Assembly (NCBI GenBank): GCA_012841995.1
Contig: DUTQ01000109.1
Location: 1 to 14,700, forward strand
DNA length: 14,700 bases
Direction: 5' to 3'
DNA from: Thermoanaerobacterales bacterium
GTDB taxonomy: Bacteria > Bacillota > Thermosediminibacteria > Thermosediminibacterales > Tepidanaerobacteraceae
Shown here: piece after piece, positions 1 through 6,562 of the stretch
Layout: each line of letters begins with the position of its first letter
Numbering within the stretch: position 1 is the stretch's first letter
The notes under the pieces: model-generated
What the model was told of the DNA's origin: nothing
The model's database searches: none
What the model saw: the letters and a program-made list of their open reading frames with translations, nothing else
Program-made: the position numbers and the translations under genes

Positions 1-44
1 AAATAATAATCTATAGCACATAATACAGTTAGGAGGTTTTGCAC

Positions 45-257
45 ATGTTCATAACAAATGATACCCTTTTAAAAGATGTGGTTGAGTTTTATCCGGAATA
101 TTACGAAGTATTTACACGTTTTAATATAAGATGTTTGTCGTGTTATGGAATGTTAAACAGTACATTACAAGAGTGTGCAGATTTTTATAATATAGATGTA
201 GAAGAATTAAAAAAAGAATTGAAACAGCTTGAGATTCCTCTAGTAGATAAAAGTTAA
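45..257 (+). CDS. DUF1858-type CxxC small protein (hybrid-cluster-protein-associated redox disulfide domain)
   Basis: A 70-residue soluble protein that resembles the DUF1858 family (TIGR03980-like 'redox disulfide' domain). Visible family traits are an N-terminal helix region with the DVVEFYPE element (residues 11-18), then a turn carrying C30-L-S-C33, and a C-terminal IDVEELKKEL helix (50-59). A third cysteine is at position 44. Family members are short, about 60-80 residues, so this one is full length. The CxxC pair is presumed redox-active or metal-binding; no reaction is established for the family. The ATG at 45 is chosen because AGGAGG at 31-36 sits 8 bases before it; the in-frame TTG at 39 is only 2 bases from that site. 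It is followed at once by a hairpin terminator and converges on the decarboxylase gene. Family assignment is fairly sure, function is not. Confidence 0.8.
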   Translation: MFITNDTLLKDVVEFYPEYYEVFTRFNIRCLSCYGMLNSTLQECADFYNIDVEELKKELKQLEIPLVDKS

Positions 258-280
258 GACCTCCATTTGGAGGTCTTATT
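256..280. terminator. Bidirectional hairpin terminator between convergent genes
   Basis: A perfect 9-bp stem (AAGACCTCC at 256-264 with GGAGGTCTT at 269-277, loop ATTT) starts in the stop codon of the small CxxC gene and ends 6 bases before the stop codon of the convergent decarboxylase. Rightward it is followed by ATTTGC, and leftward by a modest T-rich run, so it can serve both genes. The U-tracts are weak, hence moderate confidence. Confidence 0.7.
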
Positions 281-282
281 TG

Positions 283-1785
283 CTAAACAACTCTTACCAT
301 CTTGCGGTAGTATTCTTCTGCATTTTTATCAGCCAGCACTTTTATTACTTTGGCTTGAGGATCCTCGGTGCCTTGAAGGTGGCATCCTTCTTGATTCAAG
401 GCCTTCGCGTATTCTATAACATGGTCTGTTATGCGCTCACCCGGGCAAATTATCGGGATACCCGGAGGATATGCCATAAGCATTTCAGCACTTATTTCCC
501 CTTTTGCATCTTCCAACAAAACCTCACGTTTCTCACTGTAAAAGGCGAATCTGGGGGAAACAACAAGTTCCTGAGACTCGGGCAAATCACATGTAATCTT
601 TACCACATTTTTACGGCTGTGGTTTTTGGCTATATCATCTACAGCTTTAACAAGTGCATCCAAACTTTCTTCATTATCACCTATAGCTCCCACAGCAAGG
701 ACATTGTAAAGGTCTGACAGTTCTACAGCAATATGATAACCGTATCTCAACATCTTTTCCATCTCAAATCCGGATAGCCCCAATTCCCGCACATTTATGG
801 CAAGTTTTGTCTGGTCATAGGCATAGCAACCTTCACTGCCTTCAACATCACGACCCATCACATATATGCCATCGATCCTATTTAGCTTTTTCCTGGCCGT
901 TTCACAGAGCTTTATCGTCTTATCTAGCATAGCTTTGCCGTTTATGGCCATTTGTTTTCTTGCTACATCCAATGAAGCCATTAGAGGGTATGATGGACTT
1001 GTGGTCTGAGTCAAGTTCATGGCTGCTTTTACTTTCCTGTCATCTATTAAATCACTTTTTACAAGCAAAATAGAGCTTTGAGTCATTGATCCAATTAATT
1101 TATGAACACTTGCTGCACTCATGTCAGCCCCAGCCTCCATAGCAGAAAGTGGGAGGTTTGGCGAAAACCCAAAATGAGCACCATGGGCCTCATCCACTAT
1201 AACCGGCTTATCAAAGGAGTGTGCTATTTTAACAATCTCTTTAAGGTCTGATGCCACACCATAGTAGGTGGGGTTTATTACAAATACAGCTTTTGCATTA
1301 GGATGCTCAACAAGGGCCTTCCTTACACTCTCCGGGGTTATGCCCATGGCTATTCCCATATAATCATCTATGACTGGTTCTATATAAATCGGCCTGGCAC
1401 CGCTGAGTATAAGGCCTCCGACGGCCGAGCGGTGTGCATTCCTGGGGAGAATTATTTCATCTCCAGGATTGGCCACAGCAAGTATCATAGCTTGTATTCC
1501 CGCTGTAGTTCCATTCACCAAAAAATGTGCACTATCAGCACCAAATGCTTGTGCCGCTAGCTGCTCTGCCTCTCGAATAACCCCCAATGGGTTACATACT
1601 GTATCCATTTCTAATATCCCTGCGGTAACATCAATAGCCAAAATACTTTTTCCAACAAATTCTTGAAACTCAGGTATCCCCCTGCCGCCTTTGTGTCCAG
1701 GCACATGGAATGAAATAGTGTTTTCGTCCATGTACTTCCTTAAGGCGGCAAACAAAGGCGTTTCCTGCTGTTCTATGAGATTCAT
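283..1785 (-). CDS. speA: Orn/Lys/Arg decarboxylase, SpeA-type (PLP fold type I)
   Basis: A 500-residue pyridoxal-phosphate enzyme of the Orn/Lys/Arg decarboxylase family, colinear from end to end with what I recall of Bacillus subtilis SpeA (arginine to agmatine plus CO2, polyamine synthesis). Landmarks: FHVPGHKGG (26-34) near the N-terminus, VNGTTAGIQAM (90-100) at the cofactor site, DEAHGAH (198-204) with the PLP-nitrogen aspartate and stacking histidine, SVHK (226-229) with K229 as the Schiff-base lysine, and YPPGIPIICPGE (439-450) in the C-terminal domain. The substrate (Arg, Lys or Orn) cannot be fixed from sequence alone. The reading frame stays open for 66 more codons upstream, but those residues do not look like the family. 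The ATG at 1785 has GGGAG 10 bases before it and gives the normal start, MNLIEQQETPLF. It has its own unit, separated from spoIIR by a strong hairpin. Confidence 0.9.
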   Translation of the reverse strand: MNLIEQQETPLFAALRKYMDENTISFHVPGHKGGRGIPEFQEFVGKSILAIDVTAGILEMDTVCNPLGVIREAEQLAAQAFGADSAHFLVNGTTAGIQAMILAVANPGDEIILPRNAHRSAVGGLILSGARPIYIEPVIDDYMGIAMGITPESVRKALVEHPNAKAVFVINPTYYGVASDLKEIVKIAHSFDKPVIVDEAHGAHFGFSPNLPLSAMEAGADMSAASVHKLIGSMTQSSILLVKSDLIDDRKVKAAMNLTQTTSPSYPLMASLDVARKQMAINGKAMLDKTIKLCETARKKLNRIDGIYVMGRDVEGSEGCYAYDQTKLAINVRELGLSGFEMEKMLRYGYHIAVELSDLYNVLAVGAIGDNEESLDALVKAVDDIAKNHSRKNVVKITCDLPESQELVVSPRFAFYSEKREVLLEDAKGEISAEMLMAYPPGIPIICPGERITDHVIEYAKALNQEGCHLQGTEDPQAKVIKVLADKNAEEYYRKMVRVV

Positions 1786-2012
1786 TTGAGTCACACTCCC
1801 TTCCTTTTTTAGGACATTAATTAAAGCACAATACATCGTGAAATGCAGTAAAAATTTCGAAATCCAAACATTAGAATTCCTGCGTTCATCAGCAGATTTC
1901 CAAGGAAAACCATTGAAATCAAATGGCAAAATAAAACTATCACAAATCAATGCTGATTGCAATAGTTTTTCGTAAAAAATCATGAATTATTCAAGAAAAA
2001 AATCAAACACGG

Positions 2013-2074
2013 GAAGAAATGCGGAGACGGTTTTCTTGTTTCCAGAAACAAGAAAACCGTCTCCACATTTCTCT
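2013..2074 (-). terminator. Very long hairpin terminator after spoIIR
   Basis: A 19-bp perfect inverted repeat (2023-2041 with 2046-2064, 4-base loop CCAG) extends past one C-A mismatch by 7 more pairs (2015-2021 with 2066-2072). It begins right after the spoIIR stop codon. Leftward, on the minus strand, the RNA continues with a T-rich stretch (seven T's within 1995-2003) about 10 bases beyond the stem. This fits an intrinsic terminator for spoIIR that insulates the decarboxylase, though the stem is much longer than usual and the T-run is not directly adjacent. Confidence 0.7.
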
Positions 2075-2803
2075 TTATTTGAATGCTATTTTTATGGTCT
2101 TGTTTATCTTACATTTTGCGGTTTTCCACCATTCTACTACTTTAAACCTCACTTCTATCGGAACATCATCTGGATAACTTGCCGTTTGTATTGCATTTAT
2201 TTCTTCTTGGGTAAGGAATTTACTTAATTGTATCTTAGCTTCATCTTTTGGAACACCTCGTGTGATATCTACAAAACACAAAGGTGGAAAAAGCACACAC
2301 CACCAGTTTTTCCCTCCGCCTTCACCTATGATAATGCGCAGCGCCTCGTATTCTCCTGCAGGAAGTGTTACATAGCCGTAAGTTTTAACAGGGAAGGCGA
2401 ATTTTCCAAACAGCGCTTTTACATCGTAATCCTTTCCTTCTTTTTGCACTTCCATTTTTGCAATTTGCTCTATTTCCTTTAGATGGTTTTTTATATACTC
2501 TCTAGACTCCTGGATATCTTCTAGATCCTCAAGCTCATTTTCGATTGCCTTTACTATAGAATCCCTTACTTTGAGCTTTAAAGCCTGGTCTTCTGGTGAA
2601 TCGCTGTTTGCTATAACATGTAGTCTGATAAGCTTCGAAGAAATATCTTGCACGCTTATCTTGTCTTCCTCAATATTTTCAGTTTTTTCAATTGCTCCAC
2701 CTGCTAATCCGCCTTCACTTATTATTGCTGCCAAAAAGGAAATAATAATTATTCCAATGGTCAAAATTGCAGTTTTTTTAATTATGTTAGATGAGCTTTG
2801 CAT
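2075..2803 (-). CDS. spoIIR: Stage II sporulation protein R (forespore signal activating pro-sigma-E processing)
   Basis: A 242-residue SpoIIR family protein. In B. subtilis this protein is made in the forespore under sigma-F, exported to the intermembrane space, and triggers the SpoIIGA protease to process pro-sigma-E in the mother cell. Visible marks: an N-terminal hydrophobic export or anchor segment (about residues 10-29), a short linker, the hallmark IRLHVIANSDSPEDQ (59-73), LPAGEYEALRI (147-157) and the tryptophan/cysteine-rich GKNWWCVLFPPLC (164-176). Length is normal for the family. The ATG at 2803 has GGGAGA at 2811-2816, 7 bases away. A sigma-F-like promoter lies just upstream, and a long hairpin follows the stop. 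It is transcribed divergently from the ACT/UPF0210 pair. SpoIIGA and SigE are not in the window. Confidence 0.93.
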   Translation of the reverse strand: MQSSSNIIKKTAILTIGIIIISFLAAIISEGGLAGGAIEKTENIEEDKISVQDISSKLIRLHVIANSDSPEDQALKLKVRDSIVKAIENELEDLEDIQESREYIKNHLKEIEQIAKMEVQKEGKDYDVKALFGKFAFPVKTYGYVTLPAGEYEALRIIIGEGGGKNWWCVLFPPLCFVDITRGVPKDEAKIQLSKFLTQEEINAIQTASYPDDVPIEVRFKVVEWWKTAKCKINKTIKIAFK

Positions 2804-2834
2804 TACAATCTCTCCCTAAAGAATATCTCCTTTA

Positions 2835-2864
2835 CATTATTCCCAAAATTAAAGAGATATAAAC
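2835..2864 (-). promoter_or_regulatory. Sigma-F-type forespore promoter of spoIIR
   Basis: On the minus strand, GTTTA (2860-2864) is followed by exactly 15 bases and then GGGAATAATG (2835-2844). As I recall the sigma-F consensus of B. subtilis, GYWTA - N15 - GGNNANAHTR, every defined position matches. The transcript would begin near 2828, about 25 bases before the spoIIR ATG, leaving room for the ribosome site at 2811-2816. This agrees with the known forespore expression of spoIIR. It was found by eye, with no scoring done. Confidence 0.72.
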
Positions 2865-2967
2865 ACAAAAAATAAAATAGTGTAAGCTAAAATTCAAAAA
2901 CTATCGGGTATACTTTTCTCAAAAATAAAAACATCTTGATAGGAAGTGTGTTTTATTCTATACTTAC

Positions 2968-2995
2968 TTTATACCTGTTTTATTGATTGTATAAT
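2968..2995 (+). promoter_or_regulatory. Sigma-A-type promoter for the ACT/UPF0210 operon
   Basis: A perfect TATAAT (2990-2995) is preceded 16 bases upstream by TTTATA (2968-2973), four of six matches to the -35 consensus. Transcription would start near 3002, leaving a leader of about 35 bases before the ACT gene. It is divergent from, and clear of, the spoIIR promoter. Confidence 0.6.
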
Positions 2996-3010
2996 GAAAG
3001 GACGGTGTAA

Positions 3011-3030
3011 CCCAGATAATTCTTTCTGGG
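3011..3030 (+). promoter_or_regulatory. Small hairpin covering the ribosome-site region of the ACT gene
   Basis: CCCAGA (3011-3016) pairs perfectly with TCTGGG (3025-3030) across an 8-base loop. The GGGA at 3028-3031 is the only Shine-Dalgarno-like sequence ahead of the ATG at 3038, and it lies in the 3' arm, so folding would hide it. This could lower or regulate translation of the first gene. A six-pair stem this short may also be chance. Confidence 0.4.
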
Positions 3031-3037
3031 AATATAT

Positions 3038-3487
3038 ATGGAAATTCTTATTACCCTTGATGCTTTAAAGAATCGCGAGGGGGAAAAAATATTGCGTTTT
3101 CCTCCAGATACACTTGTTACAAAAGAAGCTAAGATTTATGCAGCTAAAAACCATATAGACATTTATATTGGAGACGAAAAGTTAACACAACCTGTCTATT
3201 TAAATGGAAAGCCTGGCGAAAGGGCTGTGATTTCTGTAATAGGTGAGGATAAAGTCGGAATTATAGCCGGTATCTCGAAGGTGTTTGCCCAGTACAATAT
3301 CAATATCCTTGATATTACTCAAACCGCAATAGAGGGCCTTTTTACAATGATCACAGTTGTAGATATTGCAAAATCCAAAGTTAGCTTTGAAGATCTAAAA
3401 AACAAGCTTTCCGAATGTGGTGCACAGCTCGGAGTTCGAGTTGATGCCCAGAGGGAAGAAGTTTTTCATTACATGCACCGAATTTAG
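3038..3487 (+). CDS. ACT-domain protein (UPF0237 type) with an N-terminal extension
   Basis: 149 residues. The C-terminal part (about 62-149) is a complete UPF0237-like ACT domain: [22 protein letters not shown] (63-84), then [10 protein letters not shown] (87-96) and FTMITVVDI (102-110). ACT domains of this type usually bind amino acids and regulate metabolism, and the family protein is normally only about 90 residues. Here about 60 extra residues precede it. Within them [20 protein letters not shown] (21-40) looks like the short 'ILTPAAKEYAEEHGI' element seen at the N-termini of some cobalamin adenosyltransferase and microcompartment-related proteins; that comparison is from memory. The start is not backed by a strong ribosome site, but no better internal start exists at the usual position, and the extension reads as normal protein. 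It lies 10 bases before the UPF0210 gene, the usual partner. Confidence 0.8.
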   Translation: MEILITLDALKNREGEKILRFPPDTLVTKEAKIYAAKNHIDIYIGDEKLTQPVYLNGKPGERAVISVIGEDKVGIIAGISKVFAQYNINILDITQTAIEGLFTMITVVDIAKSKVSFEDLKNKLSECGAQLGVRVDAQREEVFHYMHRI

Positions 3488-3497
3488 GAGGATACAG

Positions 3498-4862
3498 ATG
3501 AAATTAACTAGGGATGAAATTATAGAAACAATACGCATGGTGCAATCTGAAAACTTGGATATTAGGACAGTTACGTTGGGTATAAGTCTCAGAGACTGTG
3601 CGGCTAATACGGTTTCAGAAACAGCAGATAAAATTTATACAAAGCTCGTCACAGTAGGGAAAAACCTTGTTTCTACAGCTCGACAGCTTGAGATGGAATA
3701 TGGTATACCTATTATTAATAAGCGCATCTCTGTAACTCCTATAGCCATGGTAGCTGAAAGCTGTAAAGAAACCGACTATGCACCTATTGCAAAAGCCATG
3801 GACCGTGCTGCGAAGCAACTTGGCATTGACTTTATAGGCGGTTTTTCAGCGCTAGTGCAAAAGGGCTTTACAAAGGGCGATATGAATCTATTAAATTCTA
3901 TCCCAGATGCTCTTTCTGTAACCGAACGAGTTTGCTGTTCCGTGAATGTAGCCACAAGCAAGGCAGGAATTAATATGGACGCAGTCAGAGCAATGGGCAA
4001 AATAATTAAAAAAACAGCCAGTTTGACTGCTGATGAAGATGGGCTAGGATGTGCAAAATTGGTTGTATTTGCCAATGCCCCTGAGGATAACCCCTTTATG
4101 GCCGGCGCATTTCACGGGCCCGGTGAGCCGGAAGCCACAATAAATGTAGGTATAAGCGGCCCTGGTGTCGTCAATACCGTTATACGCCGCCTGCCCAAGG
4201 AAGCCGATATTGGTGAGGTCTCTGAGACAATCAAAAAGATGGCCTTTAAGATTACCCGTGTGGGCGAACTTATTGGAAGAGAGGCTGCCAGAAGGCTTGG
4301 GGTTCCATTTGGCATCATTGACCTTTCACTTGCTCCAACTCCTGCGGTAGGAGATAGTATCGCAAATATCCTGGAAGCCATAGGTCTAGAGCGTTGTGGC
4401 GCTCCAGGCACCACTGCAACCCTTGCACTTTTAAACGATGCTGTTAAAAAAGGCGGTGCCATGGCTACTTCTTACGTAGGAGGGCTTTCTGGAGCTTTTA
4501 TCCCCGTGAGTGAAGATGCAGGCATGATAAGGGCAGTCATGGATGGTGCCCTTTCCCTTGAAAAATTAGAAGCAATGACATGTGTATGCTCTGTAGGTCT
4601 TGATATGATAGCTGTTCCCGGAGATACAACAGAGGAAACAATATCGGCAATCATTGCAGATGAAATGGCCTTAGGCGTTATAAATAAAAAGACTACGGCA
4701 GTTAGGATTATTCCAGCACCAGGTAAAAAAACCGGTGACTTTGTAGAATTTGGTGGTTTGCTTGGAAGGGCACCTGTTATGCCTGTCAATACATTTGATC
4801 CGTCTGTCTTTGTGCGGCGCGGAGGACAAATTCCCCCACCAATACAGAGTATGACAAATTAA
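3498..4862 (+). CDS. UPF0210 / DUF711 family protein (PFL-like fold)
   Basis: 454 residues, the normal length for the UPF0210 (DUF711) family, whose known structures have a pyruvate formate-lyase-like barrel. Family stretches seen: the N-terminal [20 protein letters not shown] (7-26), [12 protein letters not shown] (112-123), [19 protein letters not shown] (205-223), [19 protein letters not shown] (274-292), [20 protein letters not shown] (300-319) and the glycine-rich [10 protein letters not shown] (325-334). I see no glycyl-radical RVxGY motif, so it is not expected to be a glycyl-radical enzyme. Its reaction is unknown. The ATG at 3498 follows AGGAGG (3486-3491) by 6 bases; the frame is open farther upstream, but that part overlaps the ACT gene. 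The same ACT-UPF0210 pairing occurs in many Gram-positives, for example pneumococcus, which suggests that the ACT protein senses a ligand for this partner. Confidence 0.88.
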   Translation: MKLTRDEIIETIRMVQSENLDIRTVTLGISLRDCAANTVSETADKIYTKLVTVGKNLVSTARQLEMEYGIPIINKRISVTPIAMVAESCKETDYAPIAKAMDRAAKQLGIDFIGGFSALVQKGFTKGDMNLLNSIPDALSVTERVCCSVNVATSKAGINMDAVRAMGKIIKKTASLTADEDGLGCAKLVVFANAPEDNPFMAGAFHGPGEPEATINVGISGPGVVNTVIRRLPKEADIGEVSETIKKMAFKITRVGELIGREAARRLGVPFGIIDLSLAPTPAVGDSIANILEAIGLERCGAPGTTATLALLNDAVKKGGAMATSYVGGLSGAFIPVSEDAGMIRAVMDGALSLEKLEAMTCVCSVGLDMIAVPGDTTEETISAIIADEMALGVINKKTTAVRIIPAPGKKTGDFVEFGGLLGRAPVMPVNTFDPSVFVRRGGQIPPPIQSMTN

Positions 4863-4887
4863 ACAAAAAAAATTTTTCGAAAAGCCC

Positions 4888-4915
4888 TTGATTTTATTTA
4901 AAAACCTGATAGAAT
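4888..4915 (+). promoter_or_regulatory. Promoter of the T-box/aminotransferase unit
   Basis: TTGATT (4888-4893) and an extended -10 element TGATAGAAT (4907-4915) are separated by the proper 16 bases between hexamers. Transcription would start about 4922, some 20 bases before the T-box RNA begins. A second TATAAT at 4916-4921 lacks a well-placed -35. No convincing terminator is visible between the UPF0210 stop and this promoter, so some read-through from the upstream operon is possible. Confidence 0.55.
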
Positions 4916-4942
4916 TATAATTAATCTAATTATATTGTAAAT

Positions 4943-5160
4943 AAAAGTGATGATGGAGAAGAAGAAAAAACTGACGCCATAAAGAGAGCCGGGATGGTGG
5001 GAAACGGCAGGCAAAGTTTTTCGGGCCGCTCCGAAGCTGTAGGCTGAAATCAGAAGTAAGCCGCGCCGGTTTTTCCGTTATAAAAATGAGGTGGAGCTTT
5101 TGCTCAACCAGGGTGGTACCGCGAGATAAACCTCGTCCCTTTTTGGGGCGAGGTTTTTTG
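4943..5160 (+). promoter_or_regulatory. T-box riboswitch, predicted tRNA-Ala specific (specifier GCC)
   Basis: A complete T-box leader. Stem I: GGAG (4955-4958) pairs with CTCC (5029-5032), and AAAAACT (4966-4972) with AGTTTTT (5015-5021). Between them is the specifier loop, left side AAGAAGA and right side CGGGCCG (5022-5028). By the usual geometry (specifier, one purine, then the lower stem) the codon is GCC at 5025-5027, alanine. The AGAGAGC element and GGTGGGAAA loop are at 4984-5004. The T-box AGGGTGGTACCGCG is at 5110-5123, and its variable base T would pair with discriminator A73, correct for tRNA-Ala. Antiterminator: AGGG/CCCT (5110-5113/5137-5140) and CGAG/CTCG (5122-5125/5132-5135). 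Binding of uncharged tRNA-Ala should stabilise this and let transcription proceed. A small gagc-tttt-gctc hairpin (5094-5105) precedes the switch. Confidence 0.88.
5131..5159 (+). terminator. First T-box terminator
   Basis: CCTCGTCCC (5131-5139) pairs with GGGGCGAGG (5145-5153) over nine pairs including one G-U, followed by six T's (5154-5159). Its 5' arm holds both strands needed by the antiterminator, so the two structures are mutually exclusive. This is the default off-state when tRNA-Ala is charged. Confidence 0.9.
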
Positions 5161-5216
5161 GATCTTGTCCTTACTTTTAAACATGGCGGTTATTGCTTGA
5201 TTTATGGTTTGGCATC

Positions 5217-5272
5217 TGCTCAATTAGGGTGGTACCGCGGATCCCGTCCCTTTTTTAAGGGGCGGGTTTTTT
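5217..5272 (+). promoter_or_regulatory. Second T-box antiterminator/terminator module without Stem I
   Basis: A second perfect T-box, AGGGTGGTACCGCG (5226-5239), lies 116 bases after the first. TGCTCAA is repeated at the same 9-base offset before each (5101 and 5217). The antiterminator helices are intact: AGGG/CCCT (5226-5229/5248-5251) and CGG/CCG (5238-5240/5244-5246). A terminator follows: CCCGTCCC (5243-5250) with GGGGCGGG (5259-5266) and six T's (5267-5272). The 57 bases between the first terminator and this module (5160-5216) hold no Stem I, specifier loop or AGAGAG element. The variable T-box base is again T (A73 tRNA). It may be a partial duplication, or the remnant of a second full T-box, that still forms a working switch. 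The aminotransferase ATG is 71 bases farther on. Confidence 0.85.
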
Positions 5273-5343
5273 GTTTATAAATTGTTTTAGTTTATTTAGT
5301 AAACAAGAAAAATAAAATTTCTTTTCATACAGGAGGAATAATA

Positions 5344-6522
5344 ATGCGAATTTCAAGTGTAGTAAATAGCATAAAACCTTCCGGAATAAGGCGTTTCTTT
5401 GATTTGGCTGAAAAGGACCCTGATGTAATATCACTTGGTGTTGGTGAACCGGATTTTGTAACACCAGAAGTTATCTTACAAGCTGCGCAAAAGAGTATTG
5501 ATGAGGGATTTACCCATTATACATCAAATGATGGGATGTTCTTACTTCGGGAAAAGATATCAAAATACCTTAAGACCAAATTCGGTCTAGAGTATAAGCC
5601 GGAAACAGAGATGATAATAACAGTAGGAGCCAGTGAGGCTGTGGATGTGGCTCTTACAACATTAGTTTCACCTGGAGATGAGGTCCTCATCCCTGAACCT
5701 TGTTTCGTATCATATGGGCCATGTACACAGTTGTGTGGCGGAAAAGCTGTATTTGTGCCTACCAGCGCAGAAAATGACTTTAAATTAACTGTTGATCAAT
5801 TGGAAAAATATGTAACGTCAAAGACCCGGGTCCTGTTTATCTCATATCCTAACAATCCAACTGGCGCTATTATGGAGAAAAATGACCTTGAACCTATAGC
5901 TGATTTTGTGATAAAACACGACCTTGCAGTAATATCTGATGAGATATATGGCGAGCTCACTTACGGTAAAAAACATTTTAGTATTGCATCACTACCTGGA
6001 ATGAAAGAGAGGACCTTTTTTATAGGAGGGTTTTCAAAGTCATTTGCTATGACTGGCTGGCGCATTGGTTTTTTATGCGGACCGAATGATGTAATCCAGG
6101 CTGCCCGAAAGATTCACCAATACCGCATTATGTGCCCGCCTACCATCAGCCAAGTGGCAGCAATAGCTGCAATAGACAAGGGCGAGTTGGATGCAAGGCG
6201 AATGGTAGATGAGTATGAACGCAGGCGAAGAGTCATTTGCAGTGGTTTTAAAGATATCGGTCTTGAACTTTCAGAGCCTAAAGGAGCATTTTATGTCTTT
6301 CCTTCAATACAAAAGACAGGGCTTTCAAGTGAGGAATTTGCCGAAAATCTTATTATAAAGTCAAAGGTTGCGGTTGTTCCGGGAAATGCCTTTGGCCCAA
6401 GTGGTGAAGGGTTCGTCAGATGCTCTTATGCCACATCTTTAGAAACAATCTACGAGGCCCTCAATCGCATAGATGATTTCCTTTCCCACATAAAGCCCCG
6501 AAAGGCCGGATCTCAATCATAA
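5344..6522 (+). CDS. Class I aminotransferase (AAT-I fold), predicted alanine-forming
   Basis: A 392-residue PLP aminotransferase of class I/II, of normal length and with all key residues. GEPDF (35-39) is near the N-terminus and YPNNPTGA (168-175) carries the PLP-ring-contacting asparagine. SDEIYGEL (198-205) holds D199, which contacts the pyridine nitrogen, and Y202. SKSFAMTGWRIG (231-242) has the Schiff-base lysine K232 and phosphate-binding R240. FVRCSY (357-362) has R359, which binds the substrate carboxylate. It belongs to the broad aspartate/alanine/aromatic (AspC/PatA/YugH-like) group, where specificity cannot be read from sequence. The alanine specifier in its leader argues for synthesis of alanine from pyruvate. 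AGGAGG (5331-5336) lies 7 bases before the ATG. It is a single-gene unit controlled by two serial T-box terminators. An alternative is a broad-range transaminase placed under alanine control. Confidence 0.9.
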   Translation: MRISSVVNSIKPSGIRRFFDLAEKDPDVISLGVGEPDFVTPEVILQAAQKSIDEGFTHYTSNDGMFLLREKISKYLKTKFGLEYKPETEMIITVGASEAVDVALTTLVSPGDEVLIPEPCFVSYGPCTQLCGGKAVFVPTSAENDFKLTVDQLEKYVTSKTRVLFISYPNNPTGAIMEKNDLEPIADFVIKHDLAVISDEIYGELTYGKKHFSIASLPGMKERTFFIGGFSKSFAMTGWRIGFLCGPNDVIQAARKIHQYRIMCPPTISQVAAIAAIDKGELDARRMVDEYERRRRVICSGFKDIGLELSEPKGAFYVFPSIQKTGLSSEEFAENLIIKSKVAVVPGNAFGPSGEGFVRCSYATSLETIYEALNRIDDFLSHIKPRKAGSQS

Positions 6523-6562
6523 AGTAAAGATGATGGCAGCTCTCCAAATCAAGATCTGTTAT

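Noticed and set aside
39..44. TTG start for the small CxxC protein
   Set aside because: Only 2 bases from AGGAGG; the ATG at 45 has normal 8-base spacing.
280..717. 145-codon open frame on the plus strand
   Set aside because: Antisense to the well-supported decarboxylase, no recognisable protein features and no ribosome site evident.
1786..1983. 66-codon N-terminal extension of the decarboxylase
   Set aside because: Residues do not look like the family. ATG at 1785 gives the usual N-terminus and has a ribosome site; the GTG at 1794 is too close to its GGGAG.
3417..3497. Longer start for the UPF0210 protein
   Set aside because: Overlaps the ACT coding region in another frame; ATG at 3498 has a perfect AGGAGG.
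4871..4885. A/T palindrome around TTTTCGAAAA as a terminator for UPF0210
   Set aside because: Stem nearly without G/C and no following T-run; not convincing.
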